Assembly (NCBI GenBank): GCA_020049615.1
Contig: JAIFKN010000257.1
Span: 1 to 9,801, forward strand
DNA length: 9,801 nucleotides
Source of the DNA: a bacterium
Lineage (GTDB): Bacteria > Planctomycetota > UBA11346
Direction: 5' to 3'
Shown here: positions 1-6,721 of the stretch, piece by piece
Layout of the letters: every line of letters starts with the position of its first letter
How positions within the stretch are numbered: position 1 is the first letter of the stretch
The notes under the pieces: generated by a model
Database searches by the model: none
Seen by the model: the letters and a program-made list of their open reading frames with translations, nothing else
What the model was told of the DNA's origin: nothing
Position numbers and translations under genes: made by a program

Positions 1-779
1 AGGTCTTCGAGACCGAGGACCAGCGCAACTGGGGCGACGCCTCGTTCAAGACCTACAGCACGCCGCAGAGCCGGCCGAAGCCGGTCGCGGTGGCGAGCGG
101 CGACACCGTCGAGCAGCGTGTCGAGCTGTCGCTGGCTGGGCACGGCCTCGCCCTGGCCGCCGAATGGGATCCCGCCGCCGACGCCGGGCTGCTCGCCGCC
201 TGGGGCGTGTCGCGGCTGCGCGCGGTGCTGGCGCCGGGCGCCGATCCGGCACCGCTGCGCGCCGCGCATCTGCCGCTCGACCTCGTGCTGCGCGGGCCGC
301 CCGAGTCGTGGCCCGACCTGTCCGGGCTGCGCTTGGCCAGCGTCGTCGCCGTGCCTGCCGACCGCACCACGCCGACCGCCTGGGTCGAGCGGCTGCGCGA
401 GCAGATGCCCGGCATCCCGGTGGGCGGCGGCCACGCCCGGCAGTTCACCGAGTTCAACCGCGGCCGCCCGGACGGTGCCGGCTGGGGCGTGGTCGACCTC
501 CCGGTCGACCCGTACGTGCATGCCGAGGATGTGGCTTCGCTGTTCGGCAACATCCCGGCCATCGCCGCCATCGCCGCCTCGGCCTCTATGCTCATGCCCG
601 GGGCGGCCATCCACCTCGGCCTCGCCCACGGCCGGCATCCGCACCAGGCGGCGCGCCATCGCGACGATCCCGGCCACGCTTGGCTGCAGCTGATCAGCGA
701 GGCCGCCGCTGCCGCCGGCGTCGGGGTGCTCTCGCTCGGCCCGGCCGGCTGGCTCAGCCCAGCGCCATCTCCGGCCTGA
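1..779 (+). CDS. D-apionate lactonase-like protein, C-terminal part (5' end outside window)
   Basis: The reading frame is open from base 3 to the TGA at 777-779, giving about 258 residues with no start in the window. The first residues read FETEDQRNWGDASFKTY. Later come a GGGHARQFTEFNR segment, then RP and a PxVHAxD stretch. From memory this run (DQRNWxDASFKTY, FTExNRxRP, P.VHA.D) is typical of the TIM-barrel part of ApnL, which hydrolyses D-apionolactone in apiose catabolism. Substrate specificity cannot be read from the sequence, so I give no symbol. Shortly after a GW motif the protein ends in a Pro/Ala tail. Family members, as I recall them, continue into a further small beta domain, so this copy looks C-terminally short. 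Its last 26 bases overlap the end of the opposite-strand acetyltransferase gene. An internal GTG at base 90 is not the true start, because homology-like sequence continues upstream of it. Confidence 0.62.
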   Translation, partial: VFETEDQRNWGDASFKTYSTPQSRPKPVAVASGDTVEQRVELSLAGHGLALAAEWDPAADAGLLAAWGVSRLRAVLAPGADPAPLRAAHLPLDLVLRGPPESWPDLSGLRLASVVAVPADRTTPTAWVERLREQMPGIPVGGGHARQFTEFNRGRPDGAGWGVVDLPVDPYVHAEDVASLFGNIPAIAAIAASASMLMPGAAIHLGLAHGRHPHQAARHRDDPGHAWLQLISEAAAAAGVGVLSLGPAGWLSPAPSPA

Positions 780-1152
780 GGATCCAGCACGAGCGGTGCT
801 GGGCGAAGCCGATGCGCCCGTAGTACTCGTGCGCCTGTGGCGCGGCGATCAGCACGATCAGCGCCTTCGGGCAGGCCGCCTGCACCCGGCGGATCAGCTG
901 CTTGCCGATGCCGTGCTTCTGGTGGCTTTCGCGCACCGCCAGGTCGGCGAGGTAGGTGGCGTGGACGCGGTCGGTCATGCCACGCGCCAGGCCGACGAGG
1001 AGGTCGCCTTCCCAGGCGGAGATGAGGAGGTTGGCATTGGCCATCAGCTCGGCCGCCTGGTCCAGCGGCCGGCGCGCGCCCAGGGTGCAGGCGCGGTAGA
1101 GGTCGGTAAACTGCGCGATGGTCGGAACGGTGCTGTCGTAGGTGATGGCCAT
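754..1152 (-). CDS. GNAT family N-acetyltransferase
   Basis: A 132-aa protein starting at the ATG at 1152, a usual length for a single-domain GNAT enzyme. It should transfer an acetyl group from acetyl-CoA to an unidentified small molecule or protein amine in the cytoplasm. The pyrophosphate-binding signature is QKHGIGKQLI at about residues 78-87 (pattern Q/R-x-x-G-x-G/A). It is preceded by a beta4-like strand (YLADLAV). The C-terminal YYGRIGF at about 110-116 is the usual GNAT beta5/alpha4 element. The frame stays open far upstream on this strand (to about 1890), but that part is Arg-rich shadow of the opposite gene, so the Met just before AITYD is chosen. No strong ribosome site precedes it. 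It is divergent from the diguanylate cyclase pair (80-base gap) and convergent, with overlap, to the lactonase-like gene. Confidence 0.88.
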   Translation of the reverse strand: MAITYDSTVPTIAQFTDLYRACTLGARRPLDQAAELMANANLLISAWEGDLLVGLARGMTDRVHATYLADLAVRESHQKHGIGKQLIRRVQAACPKALIVLIAAPQAHEYYGRIGFAQHRSCWILRPEMALG

Positions 1153-1232
1153 GGCTGGCCCGCAAGGCTGGCAGTCCCGGCGCAGGTGGAAGCGTCCGTA
1201 GCAGGCGGCTGCAGGATTCCCAAAGCGGTCTG

Positions 1233-2564
1233 ATGGAGCATACTGGCACCGCCGTGTCCCTGCCCACCGACCATCTCCTGCGCTCGCTGGCCTGCGCCAT
1301 GGCCGGAGCCGGATGCGCGGCCGCCGGGCTGGTCGAGTTCGGTCCCTGGGCGGCGCTGGGCTGCGCCGCGGTCGCCGCCGCCGGCTGGTGGCGCATCGGT
1401 CCGCCCGCCCTCGCCGCCCTGCTGCCCGCCGCCGCCCTGGCTGTCGATGGCGGCTGGCCGATGTGGTCGGGCTGGAGCGCCGCCGCCCTGGCCGCGGCCG
1501 CCACCGCGGCGATGTGGCTGGGCCGGCGCGAGGATGCCGGCGTGCTGCCGCTGCGCCGCGAGCTGCGTGACGCCGAGCGCGAGCGCGCCGACCTCGACCG
1601 CCAGATCGGCCGCTTCCCGCTGCTGCTCGACGCCTGCGTCGCGCTGTCGGCGGCGCGCGAGCTCGACCAGTTCGCCGGCGTGCTGGCCGAGCGCGCCCGC
1701 TCGGTCGCGCCCGAGGCGCGCGAAGTGCAGGTGTTCCTCGCCCGTGGCGGCGAACCGACCTGCCGCGCCGGCCTCGATGCGGCCGGGCGTCCGGCGCCGC
1801 GCGCCCCGGATGCCGACGAACGCTACGTCGCCACCGAGGCGCGCGCCCTGCTGCGCCGCACCGCCGACGAGGTGCGGGTGATCGCGCCACTGCGCGCCGA
1901 CCGCCGCCAGGTCCAGGGGGCGGCCACCGGCGAGGCCCCGCGTGGCGCGCTGTCGCTGCGCCTGGCCGCCGGCGGCGACGGCGCTCGCGTCGCCATCGAG
2001 CTGACCCAGGCCCTCGCCCGCCTCGGCGGCATCGCCCTGGCCGCGGTCGAACTGGTCGAGCAGGCGCGCGGCATGGCCCTGCGCGACGACCTCACCGGCC
2101 TGCTCGGCCGGCACGAGTTCCTCCGCCGTCTCGACGAGCAGGTGGCGCAGGCGCGCCGCACCAAGGCCTCGCTCGCGATCATCATGTGCGACATGGATCA
2201 CCTCAAACGTTACAACGACGCCTACGGCCATCCCGCCGGCGACGTCGCCATCAAGGTCGTGGCGCATGCGCTGGAGCGCGCCCTGCCGCGCGGCGGCCTG
2301 GCCTGCCGCTGGGGCGGCGAGGAGTTCTGCGGCGCCGCGGTGGTCGGCGGCGCGGACGCGCTGGCCGGGCTGGGCGAGGCGGTGCGCGCCGCGGTCGCCG
2401 ATGCGGTGCCCGACCCCGACCACCTCCAACGCCGGGTCACCGCTTCGCTCGGCGCCACCCTGGTGCACGACGGCGAAGGCGCGCGCGCCGCGCTGGAGCG
2501 CGCCGACCGCGCCCTCTACCGCGCCAAGCACGATGGACGCGACCGCGTCGTGGTCGAGGCATGA
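1233..2564 (+). CDS. Membrane-anchored GGDEF diguanylate cyclase, first of a coupled pair
   Basis: A 443-aa protein predicted to make cyclic di-GMP from two GTP. Residues about 15-97 hold up to four hydrophobic Ala/Leu/Trp-rich segments, so it is probably an inner-membrane protein. Residues about 105-125 are charged and helical (possible coiled coil). About 128-275 looks like a GAF-type sensory domain, judged by pattern only. The catalytic domain begins at DDLTGL (285-290), has the metal/GTP-binding run DMDHLKRYND (320-329), YGHPAGD (331-337) and the active-site loop GGEEF (361-365), and ends with YRAKHDGRDRV. The four residues in the inhibitory I-site position (353-356 or thereabouts, before LACRW) read PRGG rather than RxxD, so product feedback inhibition through this site is not expected. 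The Asn of the usual LxNR motif is Gly. Its stop overlaps the start of the next gene as ATGA, indicating translational coupling. Confidence 0.93.
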   Translation: MEHTGTAVSLPTDHLLRSLACAMAGAGCAAAGLVEFGPWAALGCAAVAAAGWWRIGPPALAALLPAAALAVDGGWPMWSGWSAAALAAAATAAMWLGRREDAGVLPLRRELRDAERERADLDRQIGRFPLLLDACVALSAARELDQFAGVLAERARSVAPEAREVQVFLARGGEPTCRAGLDAAGRPAPRAPDADERYVATEARALLRRTADEVRVIAPLRADRRQVQGAATGEAPRGALSLRLAAGGDGARVAIELTQALARLGGIALAAVELVEQARGMALRDDLTGLLGRHEFLRRLDEQVAQARRTKASLAIIMCDMDHLKRYNDAYGHPAGDVAIKVVAHALERALPRGGLACRWGGEEFCGAAVVGGADALAGLGEAVRAAVADAVPDPDHLQRRVTASLGATLVHDGEGARAALERADRALYRAKHDGRDRVVVEA

Positions 2565-3718
2565 CCATCGCGCTCGCCATCCTGGTGCTCTCGGCGGCGC
2601 TGCTCGCCTGGGTGCTGCGCCCGCTCGGCGACTCCGACGCGACGGTGACGCGCGCCATCGTCGCCGACCCGCTGCTGCTGGCGGCCCGGCAGAAGCGCCT
2701 GCGCGACGAGCAGGTCCGCCTCGAGGCCGAGCTCGACCTGCTGCGCGGCGTCTTCGAGGTCTCGGCCGAGCTGGTCGGCTGCGTCGATGAGGCCGACCTG
2801 CGCACGCGCCTGTCCGGCGCCCTGTCGCGCTACTGGAGCGGCAGCAGCCTCGACCTGCTGGTGTGGGAGCGCGGCGCCTGGCGCGGCGTCAACGGCCAGG
2901 CCGGCCCGGCCCCCGAACTCGGCGCGCCGGTCGCGCTGCCGGACGACGAGGACCACGAACTGGTCCTCGACCTCAGCCCCGGCGTCGACGGCCAAGCCGC
3001 CCTGGTCCTGCATGGCGCGCACGACCAGCCCAGCCTGGCCAACCTCGGGCCGAACCAGCGTCGCGCCGTCGCCGAGCTGCTGCGCGGCCAGTTCGCCCTG
3101 TCCCTGCGCCGGGTCATGCTGTTCCGCTCGCTGCAGGAACTGGCCCGTTCCGATCCGCTCACCGGCACCTGGCGGCGCTGGTATGGCGAAGCCCGCCTGG
3201 GCGAGCTGACCGAGGCCGGCGCGGTGGTGGCGGTGTGCATCGCCGACATCGACCATTTCAAGCGCATCAACGACGCGCATGGCCACGCCGGCGGCGACCG
3301 CGTGCTGGCGGCGGTGGCCAAGGCGCTGATCGCCGGGGTGCGCTCCGAGGACCTCGTCGCGCGCATCGGCGGCGAGGAGTTCCTCATCGTCCTGCCCGCC
3401 ACGCCGCCGGCCGGCGCGGCCATGGTCGCCGAGCGCCTGCGCGCCGCGGTGGCCGCCGCGGCCAACCTGCCGGAGCCCATCACCATCTCGCTCGGCGTCG
3501 CCTGCTGCCATCGTGACGAGAGCGCTGGCGAGCTGGTCGCGCGGGCCGACGCCGCGCTCTACCGCGCCAAGGAGCAGGGCCGCGACCGTGTGGTCTGCGC
3601 CGACGGCCCGGATGATATCGGCCAGGTCCGCCTCGAACCGGCGCGGCGCGATCCGGGCGGCACGACCACCATCCACCGCGCCATCCGTGTGGTCAGCGGC
3701 ACGGTGCCGAAGGCCTGA
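2561..3718 (+). CDS. GGDEF diguanylate cyclase with intact I-site, second of the pair
   Basis: A 385-aa protein. The start is the ATG at 2561, which overlaps the preceding stop (ATGA). The frame is open further upstream, but only as Arg-rich shadow of the first cyclase. Residues 2-19 form one hydrophobic N-terminal anchor. About 43-62 is a charged helix, and about 63-190 is a probable GAF-like sensory region. The GGDEF domain has SDPLTG (197-202), DIDHFKRIND (229-238), HGHAGGD and GGEEF (270-274). RSED (261-264) sits exactly five residues before GGEEF, the canonical RxxD c-di-GMP inhibitory site. Catalysis therefore looks intact and product-inhibitable. The usual LxNRR after DPLTG is replaced by TWRRW. 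A tail of about 35 residues after YRAKEQGRDRVVCA is unassigned. The pair shares domain order and may descend from a duplication. Confidence 0.94.
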   Translation: MTIALAILVLSAALLAWVLRPLGDSDATVTRAIVADPLLLAARQKRLRDEQVRLEAELDLLRGVFEVSAELVGCVDEADLRTRLSGALSRYWSGSSLDLLVWERGAWRGVNGQAGPAPELGAPVALPDDEDHELVLDLSPGVDGQAALVLHGAHDQPSLANLGPNQRRAVAELLRGQFALSLRRVMLFRSLQELARSDPLTGTWRRWYGEARLGELTEAGAVVAVCIADIDHFKRINDAHGHAGGDRVLAAVAKALIAGVRSEDLVARIGGEEFLIVLPATPPAGAAMVAERLRAAVAAAANLPEPITISLGVACCHRDESAGELVARADAALYRAKEQGRDRVVCADGPDDIGQVRLEPARRDPGGTTTIHRAIRVVSGTVPKA

Positions 3719-3743
3719 GCCGCATCTGGCAGTGGGATATTTT

Positions 3744-3861
3744 GCCACAGAGGCACAAAGTCCCACAAAGGGCCACAGAGACGGCAGGTTCGAATACGTG
3801 CTAGAAAAGGACGTTCGGGCCCGTCTCCGTGCACCTCTGTGGGACTCTGTGCCTCTGTGGC
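3744..3861. repeat. Large imperfect inverted repeat (41 + 41 bases, 36-base loop) between convergent genes
   Basis: The left arm at 3744-3784 and right arm at 3821-3861 are reverse complements at 36 of 41 positions by my hand alignment, with no gaps. The arms begin and end GCCACAGAGGCACA and TGTGCCTCTGTGGC, and each is built of near-repeats of a CCACAGAGGCACA unit. Three of the five mismatches are A versus C on the + strand, so they become U-G wobble pairs in a minus-strand transcript. The hairpin should therefore be stronger in RNA from the nucleotidyltransferase side. It occupies nearly the whole gap between the cyclase stop (3718) and the convergent gene's stop (3869). Sequences of the CCACAGAGRCACAGAG type are, to my knowledge, widespread intergenic repeats in several phyla. 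It may also act as a bidirectional terminator, although no T-run is obvious. Confidence 0.88.
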
Positions 3862-3868
3862 AGAAACC

Positions 3869-4606
3869 CTAACGTAGATCGCCGCGGCGCGCGTAGACCG
3901 CGGCTGCCGTCGCCAGATCGGCCGGGGTGTTGACGCCCAGCACGCTGCCGGCGTCGTCGCTGACCAGCAGTTCGACCCCGGACGAGCGCGCCAGCATGGC
4001 GACGACGTCCGTCAGGTAGTACTCGCCCTGGGCATTGGCCGGCTTGACCTCGCGCAGGCGGGCGAAGAGGTCGGCCCGGCGGAAGCAGTACAGCCCGCTG
4101 TTGACCAGATCGATGGCGCGCTGTTCGGGCGTGGCGTCCTTGTGTTCGACGATGGCGGCGAGGCGTCCGTCGGCGGTCGTCAGCATGCGTCCGTAGCCGG
4201 TGGGATCGGCCAGGCGGGCCGCCACCGCGGTGCAGGCGGCGCCGGTGCGGCGGTGGTGCCCGACCAGGCGGCGCAGCAGGGCGGCGTCGACCAGCGGGGC
4301 GTCGCCGCACAGCACCACCACCTCGTCGCCGGCGACCGCCGATTCCGCGCACAGCACGGCATGGCCGGTGCCCAGCTGGCGGTCCTGCACGGCGCAGCGC
4401 GCGCCGAGCGGTTCGACCACCGCCGCCACCGCCTCGCGCTGCCAGCCGACCACGCAGATGCAGTCGGCGATGCCGGCGGCGCGACAGGCGTCGAGGACAT
4501 ACACCACCAGCGGCTTGCCCGCCATCGGGTGGAGGACCTTGGCGAGGTCGGAGCCCATGCGGGTGCCCTTGCCGGCGGCAAGGATGACGGCGGAGGTGGT
4601 CGGCAT
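3869..4606 (-). CDS. Stand-alone GlmU-type sugar-1-phosphate nucleotidyltransferase (UDP-GlcNAc pyrophosphorylase domain only)
   Basis: A 245-aa protein starting at the ATG at 4606. It closely resembles the N-terminal uridylyltransferase half of GlmU, which makes UDP-GlcNAc from UTP and GlcNAc-1-phosphate for peptidoglycan and LPS. Visible motifs are the nucleotide loop LAAGKGTRM (9-17) with KVLHPMAGKP, QLGTGHA (77-83), the metal-binding Asp in GDAPL (D102), GYGRM (137-141), IVEHKDA, and NAQGEYYLTD (191-200) followed by VLGVNTPADL. Full GlmU is about 450 residues, with a left-handed beta-helix acetyltransferase C-terminus. Here the protein ends right after the pyrophosphorylase domain, and no acetyltransferase part is seen downstream. 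The frame is open to 4732, but that extension overlaps the oppositely oriented small ORF and precedes the typical N-terminus, so it is rejected. UDP-GlcNAc versus another sugar product is uncertain. Confidence 0.9.
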   Translation of the reverse strand: MPTTSAVILAAGKGTRMGSDLAKVLHPMAGKPLVVYVLDACRAAGIADCICVVGWQREAVAAVVEPLGARCAVQDRQLGTGHAVLCAESAVAGDEVVVLCGDAPLVDAALLRRLVGHHRRTGAACTAVAARLADPTGYGRMLTTADGRLAAIVEHKDATPEQRAIDLVNSGLYCFRRADLFARLREVKPANAQGEYYLTDVVAMLARSSGVELLVSDDAGSVLGVNTPADLATAAAVYARRGDLR

Positions 4607-4685
4607 GGGCGGGCATGCTGGGCGGTCGTCTGGCTTGGCCAGTCCTGGCCGCTCGCTGGTTGGATTCGGCGTCCCACCCGCTAGC

Positions 4686-4868
4686 ATGCTGCCAGTGGTC
4701 CCGTTCCTGTTCGCCTTGGGATGCATCTGCATGGGCCCGCCGCCGGCGACGGGGACCCTGTGGTGGCAGCGCGCCCAGCCGCAGCCCCCCGCCCTGGCCC
4801 CCTTGGTGCCGGCTCCCTACCGCGAGCCGGCGGTCGCCCGGCCCGAATACACCCGCCCGCAGAAGTAG
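4686..4868 (+). CDS. Possible small secreted or lipoprotein-like Pro-rich peptide
   Basis: A 60-codon ORF, ATG at 4686 and TAG at 4866-4868, that I do not recognise. The N-terminus (MLPVVPFLFALGC) is hydrophobic and ends in a Cys, resembling a short signal peptide with an imperfect lipobox (A-L-G-C, with Ala rather than Leu at -3). It lacks the usual positively charged start. The remainder is rich in Pro, Ala and Arg and ends EYTRPQK. In its favour, G or C at third positions is about 90 percent by hand count, matching neighbouring genes, and it fits the gap between two oppositely facing genes without overlap. Against it are the lack of a Shine-Dalgarno site, the small size and the absence of any recognised family. 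High-GC DNA often produces such frames by chance. Confidence 0.4.
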   Translation: MLPVVPFLFALGCICMGPPPATGTLWWQRAQPQPPALAPLVPAPYREPAVARPEYTRPQK

Positions 4869-4883
4869 GCCAGGCCGCCGCGA

Positions 4884-6653
4884 TCAGTCCCGTGCGAGCA
4901 GCCCGGCGGCGATCGCCTGGATGGCCTCGCCGCGGCTGAGCGACCCGGTCGGCGGCTTGACGCCGGCGAGCGCCGCCCAGCGCTGCACGTCTTCGCCGGC
5001 CGCCGGCTCATCCAGCCTCGCCTCCCAGCCAGGGATGCAGCCGCGTACGCCGAGCAGCTGCAGGGCCGGGAAGGCGGGGTGGTCGCGGTCGGCATCACGG
5101 TAGTGGATGAGCACGCCGCGGTGGTGCACCAGGTCGCGCTGCAGCTGCTCGATCGGCACGTTGCGTGCAGCCACACCGAGGCGGAGCGCCAGCACGGCGG
5201 CGGCGCCTGCCGCTTCGCCCAGGACCATCCAGCAGGGTTCCATGCGCAGGGTGCCGAAGCCAAGGTGGCTGGCGCTCACCGCGACCGGCACCCACAGGTT
5301 GTCGACCGTGCGCGGCACCATCACGCCGTATGGCACGGTGTAGGGCTCGGTGCGCAGGCTGAGGAAGCCGTCGAGATGGACGCGGCCGGCCTCGCGCTTG
5401 CGCACGGCGTGGCTGTCGATCGCGTAGTGGCTGGCGGTGACCGCGGTGGGGTGCAGCGGCGGCCGCGCGCCCGGGGCGGTCGGCAGGGCGTCGTGGGCGA
5501 GGAAGCAGGTCTCGCCGAGGATGCGCCGCCCCTCGCGCACGTAGACCTGTCGCGGGAAGTTGCCGTTGTCGACGTATTCGTCGGCGGCCAGGCCGAAGCG
5601 GCGGGCGTGCTCGCGGAATCCCTCCGGCACCTCCGGATCGTTCTGGATGAACCACAGCAGGCCGAGGGTGTAGTCGCGCAGGCGGGCGGCGAAGCGGTCG
5701 CGCCAGGCCCAGTCGGCGGTCGGCCAGGGGCGGTTCTCCTCCGGCAGATCGGTGGAGATGAAGGCGAGATGCTGGTTGTTCGCGTCGGTCTTGCCGTTGG
5801 GCAGCCTGACGATGTTGGTGACGCGGCCGATGCCGTCCCACTCGGCCTCGCCTCGATAGACGCCGGCGCAGCGGTCGAGGCGCAGGTCCTCGGCCAGCGA
5901 GGCGTACTCGCGGCGGTCGTAGCCGGCCGGCTTGGCGATGGCGACGCGGTTCTCAGGCCGGTCGGTCAGGCAGAGGCGGTAGTTGTAGGCCTGGATGGTG
6001 TCGTCGCCGATTCCGTCCGAGCCATCGCCGATCGCGGGATCCCACCACCGCTGGTAGAAGCGCCCGGCGCGCGGCTCGCCGTAGTCGGCGACGCCCTCGC
6101 GCCGGGTGGCGAACGGCACGCCGGCCGCCGCCGCGAGGTCGCCCTCGTAGGTCGCGTCGATGAAGGCCTCGGCTGCGTAGGTCTCGATCGCGCCGCTGCT
6201 GCGGTCGAGCACGCGCACGGCGCTGATGCGTCCATCGCGTCGATCGAGGTTCGCCGGCATGGCGTCGAACTGGCGCATGAGGCGTACGCTGATGCGCGGC
6301 TGCTCGGCGAGCATGGCGAGGAGGACGGCCTCGCCGACCGAGGGCTCGAAGTGGTAGCCGTCGCTGCACACCTGGGCCTGCGCGGACCCGGGACCGTAGG
6401 TGGCGAGGTAGTGCGCCCGCACCCGCTCGACGAAGCTGCGGAACAGGCCGCCGCTGAGGGCGCGGGTGCCGATGTCGGTGGCGCCGAGCCCGTTGGCGGG
6501 CAGGCCGCCGACGTGGGGGGTGCGCTCGAGGATGATCACCGAGCGGCCGTGCCGGGCGGCGGCGATGCCGGCGGTGATGCCAGCCGGCGTGCCGCCGACG
6601 ATGACCAGGTCGGCGTGGATGGGCGGTTTGGCGCTGCTCATGGCGGCGATCAT
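4884..6653 (-). CDS. FAD-dependent oxidoreductase (FAD_oxidored type)
   Basis: A 589-aa flavoprotein of the large FAD_oxidored family, whose members are numerous in carbohydrate-degrading bacteria and mostly lack known substrates. The N-terminal Rossmann dinucleotide fold is at about 14-45, with the variant Gly loop GGTPAG (20-25) and the ribose-binding acidic residue at the end of the next strand (E43). It is followed by HVGGLPANGLGATDIG. FIDATYEGDLAAAAG (164-178) is the characteristic mid-domain FAD motif. SASHLGFGTLRMEPCWMVLGEAAGAAA (460-486, in two parts) is the C-terminal FAD-contacting element. The last 75 residues are a helical extension of unknown role. No signal peptide is seen, so it is probably cytoplasmic. 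ATG at 6653 or 6641 could be the start, and neither has a clear ribosome site. It is divergent from the PocR-AraC gene, with 68 bases between their starts, so that gene is a candidate regulator. Confidence 0.92.
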   Translation of the reverse strand: MIAAMSSAKPPIHADLVIVGGTPAGITAGIAAARHGRSVIILERTPHVGGLPANGLGATDIGTRALSGGLFRSFVERVRAHYLATYGPGSAQAQVCSDGYHFEPSVGEAVLLAMLAEQPRISVRLMRQFDAMPANLDRRDGRISAVRVLDRSSGAIETYAAEAFIDATYEGDLAAAAGVPFATRREGVADYGEPRAGRFYQRWWDPAIGDGSDGIGDDTIQAYNYRLCLTDRPENRVAIAKPAGYDRREYASLAEDLRLDRCAGVYRGEAEWDGIGRVTNIVRLPNGKTDANNQHLAFISTDLPEENRPWPTADWAWRDRFAARLRDYTLGLLWFIQNDPEVPEGFREHARRFGLAADEYVDNGNFPRQVYVREGRRILGETCFLAHDALPTAPGARPPLHPTAVTASHYAIDSHAVRKREAGRVHLDGFLSLRTEPYTVPYGVMVPRTVDNLWVPVAVSASHLGFGTLRMEPCWMVLGEAAGAAAVLALRLGVAARNVPIEQLQRDLVHHRGVLIHYRDADRDHPAFPALQLLGVRGCIPGWEARLDEPAAGEDVQRWAALAGVKPPTGSLSRGEAIQAIAAGLLARD

Positions 6654-6709
6654 GCGCGTCGCTGGCGGCGGGTCGCGGGGTCGGCAGCTGGAAACATGGG
6701 ATCATCTGC

Positions 6710-6715
6710 TATGCT
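6710..6715 (+). promoter_or_regulatory. Possible -10 element for the PocR-AraC gene
   Basis: TATGCT lies 6 bases before the GTG start. A poor -35 candidate (CTGGAA, 6688-6693) sits 16 bases upstream. If used, transcription would begin at or next to the start codon. This is one of the few AT-richer spots in the divergent gap, but it is a weak match judged by eye. Confidence 0.25.
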
Positions 6716-6721
6716 GCCAGG

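Noticed and set aside
1044..2531. A 495-codon open frame on the - strand
   Set aside because: It is antisense to the first diguanylate cyclase, and its composition is a mirror of that gene with no domain motif.
2516..3766. A 416-codon open frame on the - strand
   Set aside because: It is antisense to the second diguanylate cyclase with shadow-like composition, and it extends into the inverted repeat.
3787..3800. tRNA T-loop-like GGTTCGAATAC in the loop of the inverted repeat
   Set aside because: The flanking bases do not form a 5-bp T-stem (GCAGG against ACGTG), and no acceptor or anticodon arm is visible nearby. Not a tRNA or a tRNA-type attachment site.
4686..6720. Ten-base repeat ATGCTGCCAG at 4686-4695 and 6711-6720
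   Set aside because: The two copies lie in unrelated contexts (start of a small ORF; leader of the regulator), with no extended similarity. It is too short to be meaningful here.
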